Below the pieces are notes generated by a model. It made no database searches. It saw only the letters and a program-made list of their open reading frames with translations, and was not told where the DNA came from. The translations under genes and the position numbers were made by a program. Below, piece by piece: positions 52,701 through 62,921 of a DNA stretch of 64,000 bases. The first letter of the stretch is position 1. Every line of letters starts with the position of its first letter. The stretch comes from an uncultured Clostridia bacterium (GTDB lineage Bacteria; Bacillota; Clostridia; Oscillospirales; Ruminococcaceae): NCBI GenBank assembly GCA_947389015.1, contig CANDVA010000012.1, forward strand, positions 1 through 64,000, given 5' to 3'.

Positions 52701-53376
52701 GACGGTTTCCGCTGTTCTTGAACGCCTCGATAACGTCAAGTCTGCGCAGCAGCTTTACCTGCTTCTGACCCGCGGATGTGGTCTCCAATTCGGCTCTGAG
52801 CTCGTCCTCCAGAGCGTCAAGGTCTATCTCGGTGAGCAGCTCCTTTATAGCCTCCGCGCCCATTCCCGCGCGGAACGTATCGATACCCGAGTACTTGGAG
52901 GCGTACTGTCCGTACTCCTCCTCGGTGAGCAGCTGTTTCTTTACCAGCCCCGTTTTTTCACCCGGGTCGATAACTATATATTTGGTGAAATAAAGTACCT
53001 CCTCCAATTTCTTGGGCGTGAGGTCGAGAACCTGACCGATACGGCTCGGAGTACCCTTATAGTACCAGATATGCGACACGGGAGCAGCAAGCTCGATATG
53101 TCCCATACGCTCGCGTCGAACCTTGCTGCGCGTTACCTCAACGCCGCACTTTTCGCATATCTTGCCCTTAAAGCGTATTCTCTTGTACTTTCCGCAGTTA
53201 CACTCCCAGTCCTTCTGCGGCCCAAAAATCCTTTCGCAGAAAAGACCGAATTTTTCAGGCTTCTGGCTGCGGTAATTTATCGTTTCGGCACGCTGAACCT
53301 CGCCGTGCGACCATTCGCGTATCTGCTCGGGAGAAGCAAGTCCTATTTTCATAGACTCGAAAACACTAAAGCTCAT
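49726..53376 (-). CDS. rpoC: RNA polymerase beta' subunit
   Basis: 1216 residues, a usual Firmicute size. It has the N-terminal zinc site ([24 protein letters not shown]), the absolutely conserved catalytic [16 protein letters not shown] with the Mg2+-binding Asp, the trigger loop ([16 protein letters not shown] region) and [13 protein letters not shown] for the second zinc. The C-terminal tail ([17 protein letters not shown], then [12 protein letters not shown]-like) is poorly conserved. It lies 38 bases after rpoB and is read with it from 57364-57392. Confidence 0.98.
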   Translation of the reverse strand: MSFSVFESMKIGLASPEQIREWSHGEVQRAETINYRSQKPEKFGLFCERIFGPQKDWECNCGKYKRIRFKGKICEKCGVEVTRSKVRRERMGHIELAAPVSHIWYYKGTPSRIGQVLDLTPKKLEEVLYFTKYIVIDPGEKTGLVKKQLLTEEEYGQYASKYSGIDTFRAGMGAEAIKELLTEIDLDALEDELRAELETTSAGQKQVKLLRRLDVIEAFKNSGNRPEWMILDVIPVIPPDIRPMVQLDGGRYATSDLNELYRKVVMRNNRLKDLLSKKAPDLIVRNEKRMLQEAVDALIDNGRHGRAYTGSNNRPLKSLSDMLKGKQGRFRQNLLGKRVDYSGRSVIVVGPELKMEQCGLPKEMALELFKPFVLRDLVKRDVSSNIKQAKKLVERADDKVWDSLEEVIKDHPVLLNRAPTLHRLGIQAFSPILVEGRAIKLHPLCCTAFNADFDGDQMAVHLPLSKEAQEEAKTLMLAAKNLLKPSDGKPVTVPTQDMVLGSYYLTIDKAGEKGEGKVFRDANEAIMAYQDGVISIHAAIKVRVTKDLGDTVITRIVPTTAGRIIFNEHIPQDLGYVDRSDPDHQLDYEIGFKVRKQELGKIIDRCLKIHGTARTAKLLDNIKAMGYKYSTRSGITVAVCDAEIPPQKAEIIKQADEKIAFINKRFSRGFISDNERKKNFIDIWEHATKQVSTALTNNLDHYNNIYMMADSGARGSDAQIRQLAGMRGLIANTSGATIEMPIKANYREGLNVLEYFISSRGARKGLADTALRTADSGYLTRRLVDVSQEVIIRGDDCGTTNGIEVYEIREGGELIEKLSERLVGRFLADDFTAPDGSFTISKDKLLTDSDAAKIVKTGVERVKVRSVLTCELRNGVCAKCYGASLANGQLITKGEAVGVIAAQSIGEPGTQLTMRNFHTGGVVGADDITQGLPRVEELFESRHPKNAAIITRIAGTVRFEEIKKTRHAIITADDGTEEAYAVPFGYRPKVQDGDRVEVGDPLTEGSINPPDVLAVKGEKAVQDYLISEVQKPYRQQGVDINDKHIEVIVRQMMRKVRIIEPGSSTLLAGSVVGKNEYVAMCDELKERAEQGETVEMPTCEPVLLGITKASLATDSFMSAASFQETTRVLTEAAIRGKVDPLTGLKENIIIGKLIPAGTGLKAQEEAAAAAAEAEAKAEQDALTAELEGHIDDALNVNTEIVPPMETDGGTTVDENA

Positions 53377-53414
53377 TATATTACCTCGTTTTCATATTAT
53401 CGGACTTTCGATCC

Positions 53415-56400
53415 TCAATCGTCGAAATCGTCATCCTCGTCGCCGCTGTCGCTGTCGGAGGGATCGCCGAATTCGTTCTCGTCCTCGTCGTCGAGACCGT
53501 CGTCAAAATCCGCGTCCTCGTCGTCGTATTCTTCATCATCGTCGAACATATCGCTGTCGTCGCTGTCGACAACGCCGCCCGCGTCTGCCGCGTCGGTCAC
53601 TTCAAAGCCCGCTCTGTTCAGATCGTCATCGTCGGATCTGTAGTCCTCGCTGAAGTTCTGCTTGCCGTAGCTTGAGTCGTCATCGTCAAAGTCATCCTTG
53701 AGATCGATCTCCTTGCCCGTATCGTCGAGAATTCTGATATCAAGCCCCAGACCCTGCAGCTCGCTAACCATTACCTTGAAAGATTCGGGAACGCCCGGCT
53801 TCGGCACGGGTTCGCCCTTGACAATGTGCTCGTAGGTCTTCTGACGACCCATAAGGTCATCCGACTTGACGGTCAGTATCTCCTGAAGCGTATAAGCCGC
53901 GCCGTAAGCTTCAAGAGCCCATACCTCCATCTCACCGAAACGCTGTCCGCCGAACTGAGCCTTACCGCCCAGAGGCTGCTGTGTAACGAGCGAGTACGGA
54001 CCCGTTGAACGCGCGTGTATCTTATCGTCGACCAGATGATGCAGTTTAAGATAGTACATATATCCGACGGTTACGGGGCTGTCGAATTTCTCGCCCGTTC
54101 TTCCGTCGATAAGCTGCGTTTTGCAGTCGCTTGTCCACGCCAGCTTTGTGAAATCAATGCCTTCGCCGCCCTCGCCGAGGAGCTCCTTGCGCTTGCCGCG
54201 AGCCTCGTCGTACAGCGCGCGGATATCCTGTTCGTGAGCGCCGTCGAATACGGGCGTGGCGATCTTCCAGCCGAGCGCTTTCGCGACATAACCGAGGTGT
54301 ACCTCAAGAACCTGACCGATGTTCATACGCGAAGGTACGCCCAGCGGGTTCAGTACGATATCAAGCGGCGTACCGTCGGGCAGGAACGGCATATCCTCCT
54401 GCTTGAGGATACGGGAAACGACGCCCTTGTTTCCGTGACGACCCGCCATTTTATCACCGACGGATATCTTACGCTTCTGCGCTATATAAACGCGAACCTT
54501 TTCGTTTACTCCGGGCGACAGATCGTCGCAGTTTTCGCGGTTGAACACCTTAACGTCAACGACTATGCCGCTCTCGCCGTGTGCAACTCTCAGCGAGTTG
54601 TCGCGCACCTCGCGAGCTTTTTCGCCGAAGATCGCGCGCAGCAGCTTTTCCTCCGCGGTAAGCTCCGTCTCGCCCTTGGGCGACACCTTGCCGACCAGAA
54701 TATCGCCCGAGTGGACGTCCGCGCCTATTCTGATTATGCCGCGGTCGTCAAGATCCTTCAAAACCTCGCCGCTGAGGTTAGGAATATCGCGGGTGATCTC
54801 CTCCGGACCGAGCTTTGTTTCACGGCATTCGAGTTCGTATTCCCCTATATGGATTGACGTGTACACGTCGTCGTAGACCAGTTTTTCATTGATAAGGACA
54901 GCGTCCTCGTAGTTGTAGCCTTCCCAGGTCATAAAGCCGATGAGGGCGTTCTTTCCCAGTGCGATCTCGCCCATCTTGGTAGCGGGACCGTCGGCGATAA
55001 CGTCGCCCTTGGAGACGCGCTCACCCATGCTGACGATGGGGCGCTGATTTACGCAGTTGCCCTGATTGGAACGCTTGAATTTGATAAGTCTGTAAATGTG
55101 CTCTCTGCCGTCGTCGGAGTTGATAATGATGCGGTCCGCCGATACCTCGGAGACAACGCCGTTCTCCTTTGCACAGATAACCACGCCCGAGTCCACGGCA
55201 GCCTTGTATTCCATACCCGTGCCTACGATAGGATTGTCCGTTACCATAAGCGGAACAGCCTGACGCTGCATATTCGCACCCATAAGCGCACGGTTCGCGT
55301 CGTCGTTTTCAAGGAACGGGATCATAGCTGTAGCCACTGATACCATCATTTTCGGCGATACGTCCATGAAATCCACCTTTTCGCGCTCTATCTCAAGGAT
55401 AGCGTCGCGGCAGCGGGCGTTCACGCGCGGTCTCGCGAAGCAGCCGTTTTCGTCAAGTGGTTCGTTGGCCTGCGCAACGACATAGTTGTCCTCAACATCG
55501 GCAGTCATGTAGACTACGTCATCGAGCACCTTGCCCGTCGTCTTGTCGACCCTTCGATAGGGGGCTTCGATAAAGCCGTATACGTTTATCCTTGCGAACG
55601 TCGCAAGGTAGGAGATAAGTCCGATGTTAGGACCCTCGGGGGTCTCGATAGGACACATACGTCCGTAGTGCGAGAAATGTACGTCGCGGACTTCAAAGCC
55701 CGCGCGGTCACGCGAAAGTCCGCCCGGACCGAGCGAGGACAGACGGCGCTTGTGAGTAAGCTCCGCAAGCGGGTTGTTCTGATCCATAAACTGCGACAGC
55801 GGGGAAGAGCCGAAGAACTCTTTCATAGCCGCGATAACCTGCTTCGCGTTGATAAGCGACGCCGGCGTTACCTTTTCGGTATCGTTCGCCTGAAGTCCCA
55901 TTCTCTCGCGTATAGTGCGTTCCATTCTCGTGAAGCCTATCCTGAACTGATTCTGCAGCAGCTCGCCCACGCAGCGGATGCGTCTGTTGCCCAGATGGTC
56001 GATATCGTCCGCGTCGCCGACTCCCTCGTTGAGGTTGATGAAGTAGCCGACTACCGCAAAGATATCCTCCAGCGTGATATGCTTGGGAATAAGCTCGTCG
56101 GAGCGCTTTGCGATAAGCTCAGCGAGCATTTCCTTGTCGTCTCCCGCTTCCTCGAGGATATCCGCGAGTACGCCAAACTTGACCTGCTCGTTGATGCCGA
56201 GAGCCTCAACGTCCAGATCGCCGGTATACAGATGAATGTCGACCATGCCGTTGCCGACAATTTTCATCACGCCCTCGCCGCTTGGCTTTTGAACGGAGAC
56301 CTCCATAACGCCCGCGTTCTGTATCTCCATAGCCATTTCGGCGGTGATGATGCCGCCCTCCTCGGCGAGCAGCTCGCCGGAAAGGGGCGCGACAACATTC

Positions 56401-57284
56401 TCGGCGGCTCTTTTGCCTGTAAGCCTCTGAGCGATGCCGAGCTTTTTGTTATATTTATAACGCCCGAAACGTGACAGATCATATCTTTTGGCGTCAAAAA
56501 ACAGGTTGTCGAGGGTGGTTCTCGCCGAGTCCACAGTAGCGGGCTCGCCGGGGCGGAGCTTTCTGTAAACCTCGAGCAGAGCTTCCTCCTCGTTCTTCGT
56601 GTTATCCTTGCCGTTTTCAATGGTAACGGTTATTCTCGGATCCTCGCCGAACTTGCCGATAAGGTCGCTGTCGCTCGACAGACCGATAGCGCGCAGGAAC
56701 GTAGTACACGGGAACTTTCTGTTCTTGTCGATACGCACGTAAAACACGTCCGAGCCGTCCATTTCAAGCTCGAGCCACGCGCCTCTGTTCGGGATAACGG
56801 TAGCCTTGAACAGCTTTTTGCCTGTTTTATCGTAATCAAAGCCGTAATACACGCCCGGTGAACGAACGAGCTGCGAAACGACAACGCGCTCCGAGCCGTT
56901 GATAACGAACGTACCGCTTTCGGTCATCAGCGGCATGTCGCCCATAAAGATCTCGTTGTCTATGATCTCGCCGGTCTCCTTGTTGAGCAGGCTCGCAGTG
57001 ACTTTTAAGGGTGCGGCGTAGGTTGCGTCGCGCTCCTTGCACTCCTCGATAGAGTACTTGGTGTTTTCCTCGAGGCGGTAATTCACAAAAGAAAGCTCAA
57101 ACTTGCCGTTCGAGTCAATAATCGGAGATACGTCCTTGAAAACCTCTTTTATTCCGTCGGTCAGAAACCATTCGTAAGAGTCTTTCTGAATACCGATGAG
57201 GTTCGGCATATCGATGACCTCATTGATTTTAGAGAAGCTCTGTCTCGTAGTTTTTCCCGACTGTACAGGCTTTGTATTCACCAT
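53415..57284 (-). CDS. rpoB: RNA polymerase beta subunit with long acidic tail
   Basis: 1289 residues. The rifampicin region reads [42 protein letters not shown], apparently wild type. The catalytic part [24 protein letters not shown] and the end GMGQVLE-type [13 protein letters not shown] are normal. After [11 protein letters not shown], near residue 1195, comes a tail of about 94 residues in which half are Asp or Glu, in runs of up to four. This is much more than in most bacteria and is unstructured by composition. No rpl genes lie upstream; the operon starts at rpoB. Confidence 0.98.
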   Translation of the reverse strand: MVNTKPVQSGKTTRQSFSKINEVIDMPNLIGIQKDSYEWFLTDGIKEVFKDVSPIIDSNGKFELSFVNYRLEENTKYSIEECKERDATYAAPLKVTASLLNKETGEIIDNEIFMGDMPLMTESGTFVINGSERVVVSQLVRSPGVYYGFDYDKTGKKLFKATVIPNRGAWLELEMDGSDVFYVRIDKNRKFPCTTFLRAIGLSSDSDLIGKFGEDPRITVTIENGKDNTKNEEEALLEVYRKLRPGEPATVDSARTTLDNLFFDAKRYDLSRFGRYKYNKKLGIAQRLTGKRAAENVVAPLSGELLAEEGGIITAEMAMEIQNAGVMEVSVQKPSGEGVMKIVGNGMVDIHLYTGDLDVEALGINEQVKFGVLADILEEAGDDKEMLAELIAKRSDELIPKHITLEDIFAVVGYFINLNEGVGDADDIDHLGNRRIRCVGELLQNQFRIGFTRMERTIRERMGLQANDTEKVTPASLINAKQVIAAMKEFFGSSPLSQFMDQNNPLAELTHKRRLSSLGPGGLSRDRAGFEVRDVHFSHYGRMCPIETPEGPNIGLISYLATFARINVYGFIEAPYRRVDKTTGKVLDDVVYMTADVEDNYVVAQANEPLDENGCFARPRVNARCRDAILEIEREKVDFMDVSPKMMVSVATAMIPFLENDDANRALMGANMQRQAVPLMVTDNPIVGTGMEYKAAVDSGVVICAKENGVVSEVSADRIIINSDDGREHIYRLIKFKRSNQGNCVNQRPIVSMGERVSKGDVIADGPATKMGEIALGKNALIGFMTWEGYNYEDAVLINEKLVYDDVYTSIHIGEYELECRETKLGPEEITRDIPNLSGEVLKDLDDRGIIRIGADVHSGDILVGKVSPKGETELTAEEKLLRAIFGEKAREVRDNSLRVAHGESGIVVDVKVFNRENCDDLSPGVNEKVRVYIAQKRKISVGDKMAGRHGNKGVVSRILKQEDMPFLPDGTPLDIVLNPLGVPSRMNIGQVLEVHLGYVAKALGWKIATPVFDGAHEQDIRALYDEARGKRKELLGEGGEGIDFTKLAWTSDCKTQLIDGRTGEKFDSPVTVGYMYYLKLHHLVDDKIHARSTGPYSLVTQQPLGGKAQFGGQRFGEMEVWALEAYGAAYTLQEILTVKSDDLMGRQKTYEHIVKGEPVPKPGVPESFKVMVSELQGLGLDIRILDDTGKEIDLKDDFDDDDSSYGKQNFSEDYRSDDDDLNRAGFEVTDAADAGGVVDSDDSDMFDDDEEYDDEDADFDDGLDDEDENEFGDPSDSDSGDEDDDFDD

Positions 57285-57363
57285 CGGCTTTAATCACTCC
57301 TTAATAAATAGCACGGATTTTTAGGCAGAAATAGCCTATAACTCCATTATGATACATTTTAAT

Positions 57364-57392
57364 ATTTTACCACAAACGGAACAATTTGTCAA
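57364..57392 (-). promoter_or_regulatory. Promoter of rpoB-rpoC
   Basis: Minus strand: TTGACA (57387-57392), a 17-base spacer and TAAAAT (57364-57369), about 80 bases before the rpoB ATG. So rpoBC has its own promoter. Confidence 0.85.
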
Positions 57393-57453
57393 GGGCAAAT
57401 TTCAAAAAATTTTAAATAACCGCAAATTTCCCCAAACATTCGCTTTGCGGCGG

Positions 57454-58047
57454 TCAGTTGAACAGATTTTGAATCCACTCGTATATCGCGAATTTTACCG
57501 TGATTTTCTGCGGTTTTCCGAAGCTTTCCAGTACGTGTTCCGTGTTATCTTCCGTTTCGGTCTGCTCCGAGACGGCGGGCAGACAGAGCTGCGGGAAAAT
57601 CACGCACCACCAGTTGTGACCCTCGCCGCTGCCGAGCGTTATGCGCAGAGCCGTATATTTGCCCGCGGGGAGTATCAGGCGGTCATATTCGCGGGTGGTG
57701 AAATACATATCGGTAAGCTCGGCTTTCGCGCCGTAGTCAAATCCGCGCTCACGGAGGAATTTCGTGCAGCGGCGCTCGATCTCGGGGAGAAGCTCACGGG
57801 CACGCACCTCGGCGGCGGCAAGGTTTCCGCAGTCCGAGAGCTCGCCGCCGTATTCCTCGAGCAGGAAATCGCGCAGCTCGAGCTTTACCGCCTGATCCTC
57901 CCCGCTGTCCGAGTTCGCGGGGATATGCAGCCGAAGCACCTCTCCGCGCACGCTTCCGCAGTCAGCGGCGAAGGTCTCAAACGCCGCGAAAGTCAGCGAG
58001 ATCGCTATTCCCGCAATAAGTACGATAGTCACAAAAATGTCTCTCAT
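57454..58047 (-). CDS. spoIIR: Stage II sporulation protein R
   Basis: A secreted signal made in the forespore that triggers SpoIIGA to mature sigma-E in the mother cell. 197 residues from the ATG at 58047 (GGAG upstream). There is one N-terminal hydrophobic helix (residues 4-22, signal or anchor), then the SpoIIR domain with VLRLHIPANSDSGEDQAVKLELRDFLL and GEGHNWWCVIFPQLCLP, both hallmarks of the family. It shows that the organism belongs to the spore formers. It is divergent from hprK; its forespore promoter is not clear. Confidence 0.93.
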   Translation of the reverse strand: MRDIFVTIVLIAGIAISLTFAAFETFAADCGSVRGEVLRLHIPANSDSGEDQAVKLELRDFLLEEYGGELSDCGNLAAAEVRARELLPEIERRCTKFLRERGFDYGAKAELTDMYFTTREYDRLILPAGKYTALRITLGSGEGHNWWCVIFPQLCLPAVSEQTETEDNTEHVLESFGKPQKITVKFAIYEWIQNLFN

Positions 58048-58180
58048 ATTAAGCTCCTTTGTTGTCAATAATATCCAAAAGATATATTTTACATTATTGG
58101 CGGATTTTTACAGCCTAAACAAAAGAGCGATCATATCGCGGTAAAAATTGTGAAAGATATCACAAAATTGCAAAAAACGC

Positions 58181-58209
58181 TTGCAATATTTGCAGCTTTG
58201 CTGTATAAT
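58181..58209 (+). promoter_or_regulatory. Promoter of hprK
   Basis: TTGCAA (58181-58186), a 17-base spacer and TATAAT (58204-58209) with upstream TG. The leader to the ATG at 58276 is about 60 bases. Confidence 0.75.
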
Positions 58210-58275
58210 GGTACTTGTAGAGTTGTTTCTAAAAATAAATGTTCGGGCGCTAATTGCCCGAGAAAGGACATTGCT

Positions 58276-59247
58276 ATGCCTCTCGAGGAAATCACCAGGG
58301 AGTTTTCGTTCCCGCTAAGAAAATTGATTGACGAGTATAAGCCCGAAATTCTTTATATGCCCGAAAACGGAGAAAACCGTCTTATCTCAAATAACGATGT
58401 GAATCGTCCGGGACTTCAGCTTGCCGGGTTTTATGAATATTTTGACAACAAGCGTATACAGGTAATGGGAAAAATGGAAAGCGCTTATCTTCAGGGGCTT
58501 GATCCCGAGCTTCGCAGAAAGCGCATAGAGGATCTGTTAAGCTATCGTTTTCCCGCGCTTATCATTACGCGCAACGAGGAAGTTTTCCCGGAAATGCTTG
58601 AAATGGCACCCAACTACGAGATACCCATTATGCGCACGGAGGAGAACACCACCGTGTTCATTTCAAAGCTTATGGCGTTCCTGAATATGCAGCTTGCGCC
58701 GAGAATAACACGCCACGGCGTTCTTATCGAGATATACGGCGAGGGCGTTATGATAATGGGCGAGAGCGGCGTAGGTAAGAGCGAGACCGCCGTCGAGCTT
58801 GTAAAGCGCGGTCACCGTCTTATCGCCGATGACGCGGTAGAGATACGCAAGGCGTCCAATATCACTTTGGTCGGCTCGTCGCCCGACAATATCCGACATT
58901 TCCTCGAGCTGCGCGGTATCGGTATCGTAAACGCGCGCCAGCTGTTCGGTATCGGCTCGGTAAAACTGTCCGAAAAGATAGATATGGTCGTTGAGATGGA
59001 GCTTTGGAACCCCGAGAAAACCTACGACAGAATGGGCGTTGATACGCACTATATGACAATTCTCGGCGTTAAAGTCCCGCTGCTGAATATCCCCGTCAAG
59101 CCCGGGCGCAACCTCGCGGTAATACTTGAGGTCGCGGCGATGAACAACCGCCAGAAGAAGATGGGCTACAACGCGGCAAAGGATCTGCTTCGCCAGCTTG
59201 GAATGGACTCCGACAGCGAGGAGATCATGTCAGATCTTAATTTGTAA
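58276..59247 (+). CDS. hprK: HPr kinase/phosphorylase
   Basis: HprK phosphorylates Ser46 of HPr, the main switch of carbon catabolite repression in Firmicutes, and removes the phosphate again. 323 residues from the ATG at 58276 with AGAAAGGA upstream; the ORF opens 126 bases earlier, over the promoter. The P-loop is MGESGVGKSETAVELVKRGHRLIADDAV. The family signature ELRGIGIVNARQLFGIGSV and the VKPGRNLAVILEVAAMNNRQKKMGYNAA end are present. The next gene begins in a TAATG overlap. Confidence 0.95.
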   Translation: MPLEEITREFSFPLRKLIDEYKPEILYMPENGENRLISNNDVNRPGLQLAGFYEYFDNKRIQVMGKMESAYLQGLDPELRRKRIEDLLSYRFPALIITRNEEVFPEMLEMAPNYEIPIMRTEENTTVFISKLMAFLNMQLAPRITRHGVLIEIYGEGVMIMGESGVGKSETAVELVKRGHRLIADDAVEIRKASNITLVGSSPDNIRHFLELRGIGIVNARQLFGIGSVKLSEKIDMVVEMELWNPEKTYDRMGVDTHYMTILGVKVPLLNIPVKPGRNLAVILEVAAMNNRQKKMGYNAAKDLLRQLGMDSDSEEIMSDLNL

Positions 59248-59723
59248 TGGAAGAGATCGTTTTCGCGGGCTTTGACGGAGATGTCAACCCCGCGCGGTTT
59301 CTGGTAGAGCGAGTTTCCGCTCTATGCCGAAAGGTCATTATGCCGAACGACAACGCCCTTTCCGCCGCATTAATGCGAGGGGAGATCTCCCGAAAGCCCT
59401 TCGCAGTGATAATGACGGGGCAGAAGCTGTCTATTCGTTCAAAAATAGCGGTAGAGCGTTTTGCGAGAGCCGACTGCGGTATCATCGAAACGGATATTGA
59501 CTGCGGCAGGGTCGTGCGTTTTTTTCGTGAAAACGGCTATGACGCGTATCTGTCGTCGGGCGCGGGTAATTCGTACTGCAACGCGGTTTACGCGGAGGTG
59601 CTGAAATTATATCCGCGCGGGCTGTTTCTGCATATTCCGACTATGGAAAATATTTCCGATTTCGGGGAGCTTGTAAAAGCTTTCGATAAATTTATTCGGG
59701 AATTTGATTTTGAACAGGAGTAA
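59247..59723 (+). CDS. Divergent pyroglutamyl-peptidase I-like protein
   Basis: A 158-residue protein with the plan of C15 peptidases, which remove N-terminal pyroglutamate: a start VFAGFDGDVNPARFLVERV, a middle VIMTGQKLSIRSKIAVERFAR, and near the end SSGAGNSYCNAVYAEVLKLYPRGLFLHIPT with the Cys (about residue 116) and His (about 134) of the catalytic pair. The usual length is about 200-215, so it is short, and the segment around the Glu of the active site is not clearly like the family. It could be active or not. It is coupled to hprK and followed by a glucokinase. Confidence 0.65.
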   Translation: MEEIVFAGFDGDVNPARFLVERVSALCRKVIMPNDNALSAALMRGEISRKPFAVIMTGQKLSIRSKIAVERFARADCGIIETDIDCGRVVRFFRENGYDAYLSSGAGNSYCNAVYAEVLKLYPRGLFLHIPTMENISDFGELVKAFDKFIREFDFEQE

Positions 59724-59728
59724 TTCAT

Positions 59729-60685
59729 ATGTATAACATAGGCATTGATTTAGGCGGTACTAATATAAAGGTGGGTCTGGTAGACGAGAATTACAATATT
59801 GTCGCGAAGTCGACCGCGCCGACAAACCTCCCGCGTCCCGCCGAGGAAATAGTAAAGTCCATGGTGGACACGATGTGGAAGGCGTTAAACGAGGCTAAGG
59901 TGACTATCGGCGAAGTAAATTCGATAGGGATCGGCACTCCCGGCGTCGCGAACCGCAATAGCGGCACGGTGCTGTATTCGTGCAATCTCGGCTTTAAAAA
60001 TACCGATCTGCGCGCGCTGTTCGGGAAGTTCCTCAATAAGCCGCTTTACGTTGAGAACGACGCCAACGCTGCGGCGTTCGGAGAGGTTCTCGCGGGCGCG
60101 GGCAAGGGCTACAAGAACGTCGTTGTTGTAACGCTCGGTACGGGCGTAGGCGGCGGTATTATCATTGACGGAAAGATATACACGGGCTTCAACTTCTGCG
60201 GAGCGGAACTTGGGCATACGGTCATAGAGTACAACGGTCGTCAGTGCGCGTGCGGGCGCAAGGGCTGCTTTGAGGCGTATTCCTCGGCGACCGCGCTTAT
60301 CAATATGACCAAAGAGGCAATGGAGGCGCACAAGGATTCCAAGATGTGGGAGATAGCGGGCGGCTCTATCGACAACGTTGACGGCAAGACCGCATTTGAC
60401 GGCATGAGAGCCGACGACGCTGCCGCGAGGGACGTTGTAAATATGTACATAGAGTACTTGGGGTGCGGTCTTACGAACATTGTCAACACGTTCCAGCCCG
60501 AGGTTCTGCTTATCGGCGGCGGTATCTGCAAGGAGGGCGAGAACCTTACAAAGCCGCTGGGTGAAATAATCACCCGCGACCAATATTGTATCGATCCCAA
60601 CAGGTCGACCAAGCTCGATATTTGCAAGCTCGGCAACAACGCGGGAATAATCGGCGCGGCGTGCTTATATACTATTGCAGAGTAA
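59729..60685 (+). CDS. glcK: ROK-family glucokinase
   Basis: 318 residues. The ATP site is IGIDLGGTNIKVGLV. GIGTPGVANR and ENDANAAAFGEVLAGAGKGYKNVVVVTLGTGVGGGIIIDG follow. The ROK zinc motif is CACGRKGCFEAYSS with the His before it (ELGHTVIEYNG). This combination is that of glucokinases (or of ROK sugar kinases). It would feed glucose into glycolysis, sensible next to hprK, the sensor of fructose bisphosphate and ATP. It begins 6 bases after the peptidase-like gene. Confidence 0.9.
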   Translation: MYNIGIDLGGTNIKVGLVDENYNIVAKSTAPTNLPRPAEEIVKSMVDTMWKALNEAKVTIGEVNSIGIGTPGVANRNSGTVLYSCNLGFKNTDLRALFGKFLNKPLYVENDANAAAFGEVLAGAGKGYKNVVVVTLGTGVGGGIIIDGKIYTGFNFCGAELGHTVIEYNGRQCACGRKGCFEAYSSATALINMTKEAMEAHKDSKMWEIAGGSIDNVDGKTAFDGMRADDAAARDVVNMYIEYLGCGLTNIVNTFQPEVLLIGGGICKEGENLTKPLGEIITRDQYCIDPNRSTKLDICKLGNNAGIIGAACLYTIAE

Positions 60686-60702
60686 GTTTTAGTTTAACAG
60701 TG

Positions 60703-60734
60703 ATTTTAGGACGGAGCAAAATTCGTCCTAAAAT
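60703..60734 (+). promoter_or_regulatory. 11-bp hairpin upstream of murB
   Basis: ATTTTAGGACG and CGTCCTAAAAT pair perfectly around a 10-base loop, ending a few bases before the murB ribosome site. There is no T-run, so control of translation or mRNA processing is more likely than termination. Confidence 0.5.
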
Positions 60735-60750
60735 TATGACGGAGGCGAAC

Positions 60751-61650
60751 ATGGGATATAGCGGGATAAAAGCTGTTTGCAATAAGTATAACTGCCCTTT
60801 TGAGGAGAATTTCGTCCTTGCGAACAGAACCTCGATGAGGATCGGCGGCGAGTGCGATTTGTTTGTAGAGCCTAATTCGGAGGAGTGTCTTATCGAGCTG
60901 CTGAACGTTTGCCGCGAAAGCTCGCTGCCGTATTTTATTCTCGGCAGGGGGAGCAATCTGCTGATAAAGCGGTTCAGCGGCGTGGTTATCGCGATAGGCG
61001 CGGCTCTCGGTGCGGTCACAGTCGACGGCAACACGATAACGGCGGGCGCGGGGGCTTCGCTTTCGGCGGTGTGCAATGCTGCGCTGGAGAATTCGCTGTC
61101 GGGAATGGAATGTCTGTACGGAATACCCGGCTCTGCGGGCGGAGCGCTGTACATGAACGCGGGCGCTTACGGCGGCGAAATAAAGGATATCGTAAAGTCG
61201 GCGCGGTGCATAGACGGAGGCGGAAATATCGTCGAGATGACGGCGGAGGAAATGAAGCTTTCGTATCGATACAGCGCGTTCTGCGAAAACGGCTTTTGTA
61301 TCCTGTCGGTAACGCTGGAGCTTATACCGCGTGAAAAGACGGAAATAAAGGCGAAAATGGACGAACTTATGCAAAGGCGGCGCGACAAGCAGCCGCTTGA
61401 ATTTCCGAGCTGCGGCAGTACGTTCAAGCGTCCCGAGGGATATTTCGCGGCGGCGCTTATTGAGGAATGCGGACTTAAGGGCTGTACGGTCGGCGGAGCG
61501 CAGGTCAGTGAAAAGCACAGCGGATTTGTTATCAACCGCGGCGGCGCTACGTTCGAGGACGTTATGGAGCTTGTCGGGCATATCAAGACCGTAGTCCGCG
61601 AAAAAAAGGGCGTGGAGCTGGAGTGCGAAATGCTGATAGTTGACAGGTGA
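60751..61650 (+). CDS. murB: UDP-N-acetylenolpyruvoylglucosamine reductase
   Basis: MurB makes UDP-MurNAc with NADPH and FAD, the second committed step of peptidoglycan synthesis. 299 residues from the ATG at 60751 (GGAGG five bases upstream); an earlier ATG at 60736 has no ribosome site. It has NRTSMRIGGECDLFVEP, GRGSNLLI, AGAGASLSAVCNAAL and GIPGSAGGALYMNAGAYGGEI for FAD, SYRYSAF, the catalytic Ser in FPSCGSTFKRPEG, and the Glu in SEKHSGFVIN. It is a type II-like MurB of usual length. Confidence 0.96.
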   Translation: MGYSGIKAVCNKYNCPFEENFVLANRTSMRIGGECDLFVEPNSEECLIELLNVCRESSLPYFILGRGSNLLIKRFSGVVIAIGAALGAVTVDGNTITAGAGASLSAVCNAALENSLSGMECLYGIPGSAGGALYMNAGAYGGEIKDIVKSARCIDGGGNIVEMTAEEMKLSYRYSAFCENGFCILSVTLELIPREKTEIKAKMDELMQRRRDKQPLEFPSCGSTFKRPEGYFAAALIEECGLKGCTVGGAQVSEKHSGFVINRGGATFEDVMELVGHIKTVVREKKGVELECEMLIVDR

Positions 61651-61675
61651 AAACAGGTTTTAACGAGGGTCGTAA

Positions 61676-62023
61676 ATGATACAAAAGGTTGATCTGAAAA
61701 AAGAAGTAAACGCTGTTGAGAAATTATTTGAATATAAGAGAGTTGGCACGCTTAACGATCATATGCTGAACGTTCTTCAAGCTGAAAACAGAACGCTGGA
61801 TTTTCACATACACGAAAACTCCGATGAGTTATTTTACTGCATTGAGGGCGAATTTGACATTGAATTCGAGAACGGTTTGACGCATTTGTGCGAGGGTGAT
61901 CTTATAGTTATTCCCAAATGGACAAAGCACCGTCCGATTTGCACGGGACGGGTAAAGTGCCTTCTGATTGAGGTTGAGGGAACCCTTAACAAGGATAATA
62001 CCGGAGGTACCTACACGAAATAG
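61676..62023 (+). CDS. Cupin-domain protein
   Basis: A small single cupin of 115 residues. The metal-binding motif 1 is FHIHENSDELFYCIEGEFDIEF (two His and Glu) and motif 2 IPKWTKHRPICTGRVKCLLIEVE. Such proteins are metal-dependent enzymes (isomerases, dioxygenases) or sugar/ligand binders; no function can be given. It lies between murB (25 bases) and rapZ (11 bases), so is expressed with them, although it is not a usual member of that block. Confidence 0.85.
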   Translation: MIQKVDLKKEVNAVEKLFEYKRVGTLNDHMLNVLQAENRTLDFHIHENSDELFYCIEGEFDIEFENGLTHLCEGDLIVIPKWTKHRPICTGRVKCLLIEVEGTLNKDNTGGTYTK

Positions 62024-62034
62024 GGGGACAGAAA

Positions 62035-62898
62035 ATGGAATTTATAATTGTTACGGGAATGTCCGGCGGCGGAAAGTCTTCGGCTATCAAGGTGCTGGAG
62101 GATATCGGATATTTCTGCATTGACAATATGCCGCCGCAGCTCATACCGAATTTTGCCGCGATCTGCAGTGAAAACGGCGAGATCAACAAGGTCGCTATCG
62201 TTACCGATATTCGCGGCGGAACGCTTTTTTTAAAGCTCTCGGAGTGCATTTCGGGGTTGGTGAATACGGACGGTATCGACGTTAAGGTGCTGTTTCTTGA
62301 GGCTTCAAAAGAAGTTTTGATGAAACGTTACAGCGAAACGCGCCGCAAGCACCCTCTCGACGAGGTCTCGGGCGGTGATCTGTCCAAGGCTATCGACGCG
62401 GAGGCGGAGCTGTTAAGCGAGATACGCGCCAACGCCGACTACATAATCGACAGCTCGCTGCTGACTACCGCGCAGCTCAAGGGGCAGATCGCGGGGCTGT
62501 TTCTGGACAAGCCGAGCGACAGCATTATTGTAAGCTGCATGAGCTTCGGGTTCAAGTACGGTGTGCCTGGAGAGGCGGATCTGGTGTTCGACGTTAGATG
62601 TCTGCCCAATCCGTTCTATGTTCCCGAGCTGAAGCACAAGACGGGTCTTGACAAGGAAGTCCGCGATTATGTGATGAAGTACGAGCAGTCGCAGACCTTG
62701 GAGAGCAAAATATGGGATATGGTTGATTTCCTGCTGCCGTGCTATATAAACGAGGGCAAGAGCAGGCTCGTTATCGCGTTCGGCTGCACGGGCGGAAAGC
62801 ACAGAAGCATTACGTTTGCCGAGCGTACTGCCGCGCATCTGCTCGAAAAGGAGTGCAAGGTAAGGATAGTTCACCGCGATATCGAAAAGGGGCGGTGA
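62035..62898 (+). CDS. rapZ: RapZ/YvcJ nucleotide-binding adaptor
   Basis: 287 residues with a P-loop GMSGGGKSSAIKVLEDIGYFCIDNMP, Walker B-like VTDIRGG, and the C-terminal domain with SFGFKYGVP...LVFDVRCLPNPFYVPEL, and GCTGGKHRSITFAERTAAHL, the ligand part. In Bacillus it is YvcJ, with ATPase/GTPase activity; in enterics RapZ senses glucosamine-6-phosphate precursors and guides small RNA decay. The usual partners in Firmicutes are yvcK and whiA downstream; here a DUF5680 gene follows instead of yvcK. Confidence 0.95.
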   Translation: MEFIIVTGMSGGGKSSAIKVLEDIGYFCIDNMPPQLIPNFAAICSENGEINKVAIVTDIRGGTLFLKLSECISGLVNTDGIDVKVLFLEASKEVLMKRYSETRRKHPLDEVSGGDLSKAIDAEAELLSEIRANADYIIDSSLLTTAQLKGQIAGLFLDKPSDSIIVSCMSFGFKYGVPGEADLVFDVRCLPNPFYVPELKHKTGLDKEVRDYVMKYEQSQTLESKIWDMVDFLLPCYINEGKSRLVIAFGCTGGKHRSITFAERTAAHLLEKECKVRIVHRDIEKGR

Positions 62899-62921
62899 CC
62901 GCTGATTTATAGGAGATATAT

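Noticed and set aside
52144-53643. A 499-codon plus-strand ORF across the rpoC-rpoB junction
   Set aside because: Antisense shadow; its Ser-rich end is simply the reverse of the acidic rpoB tail.
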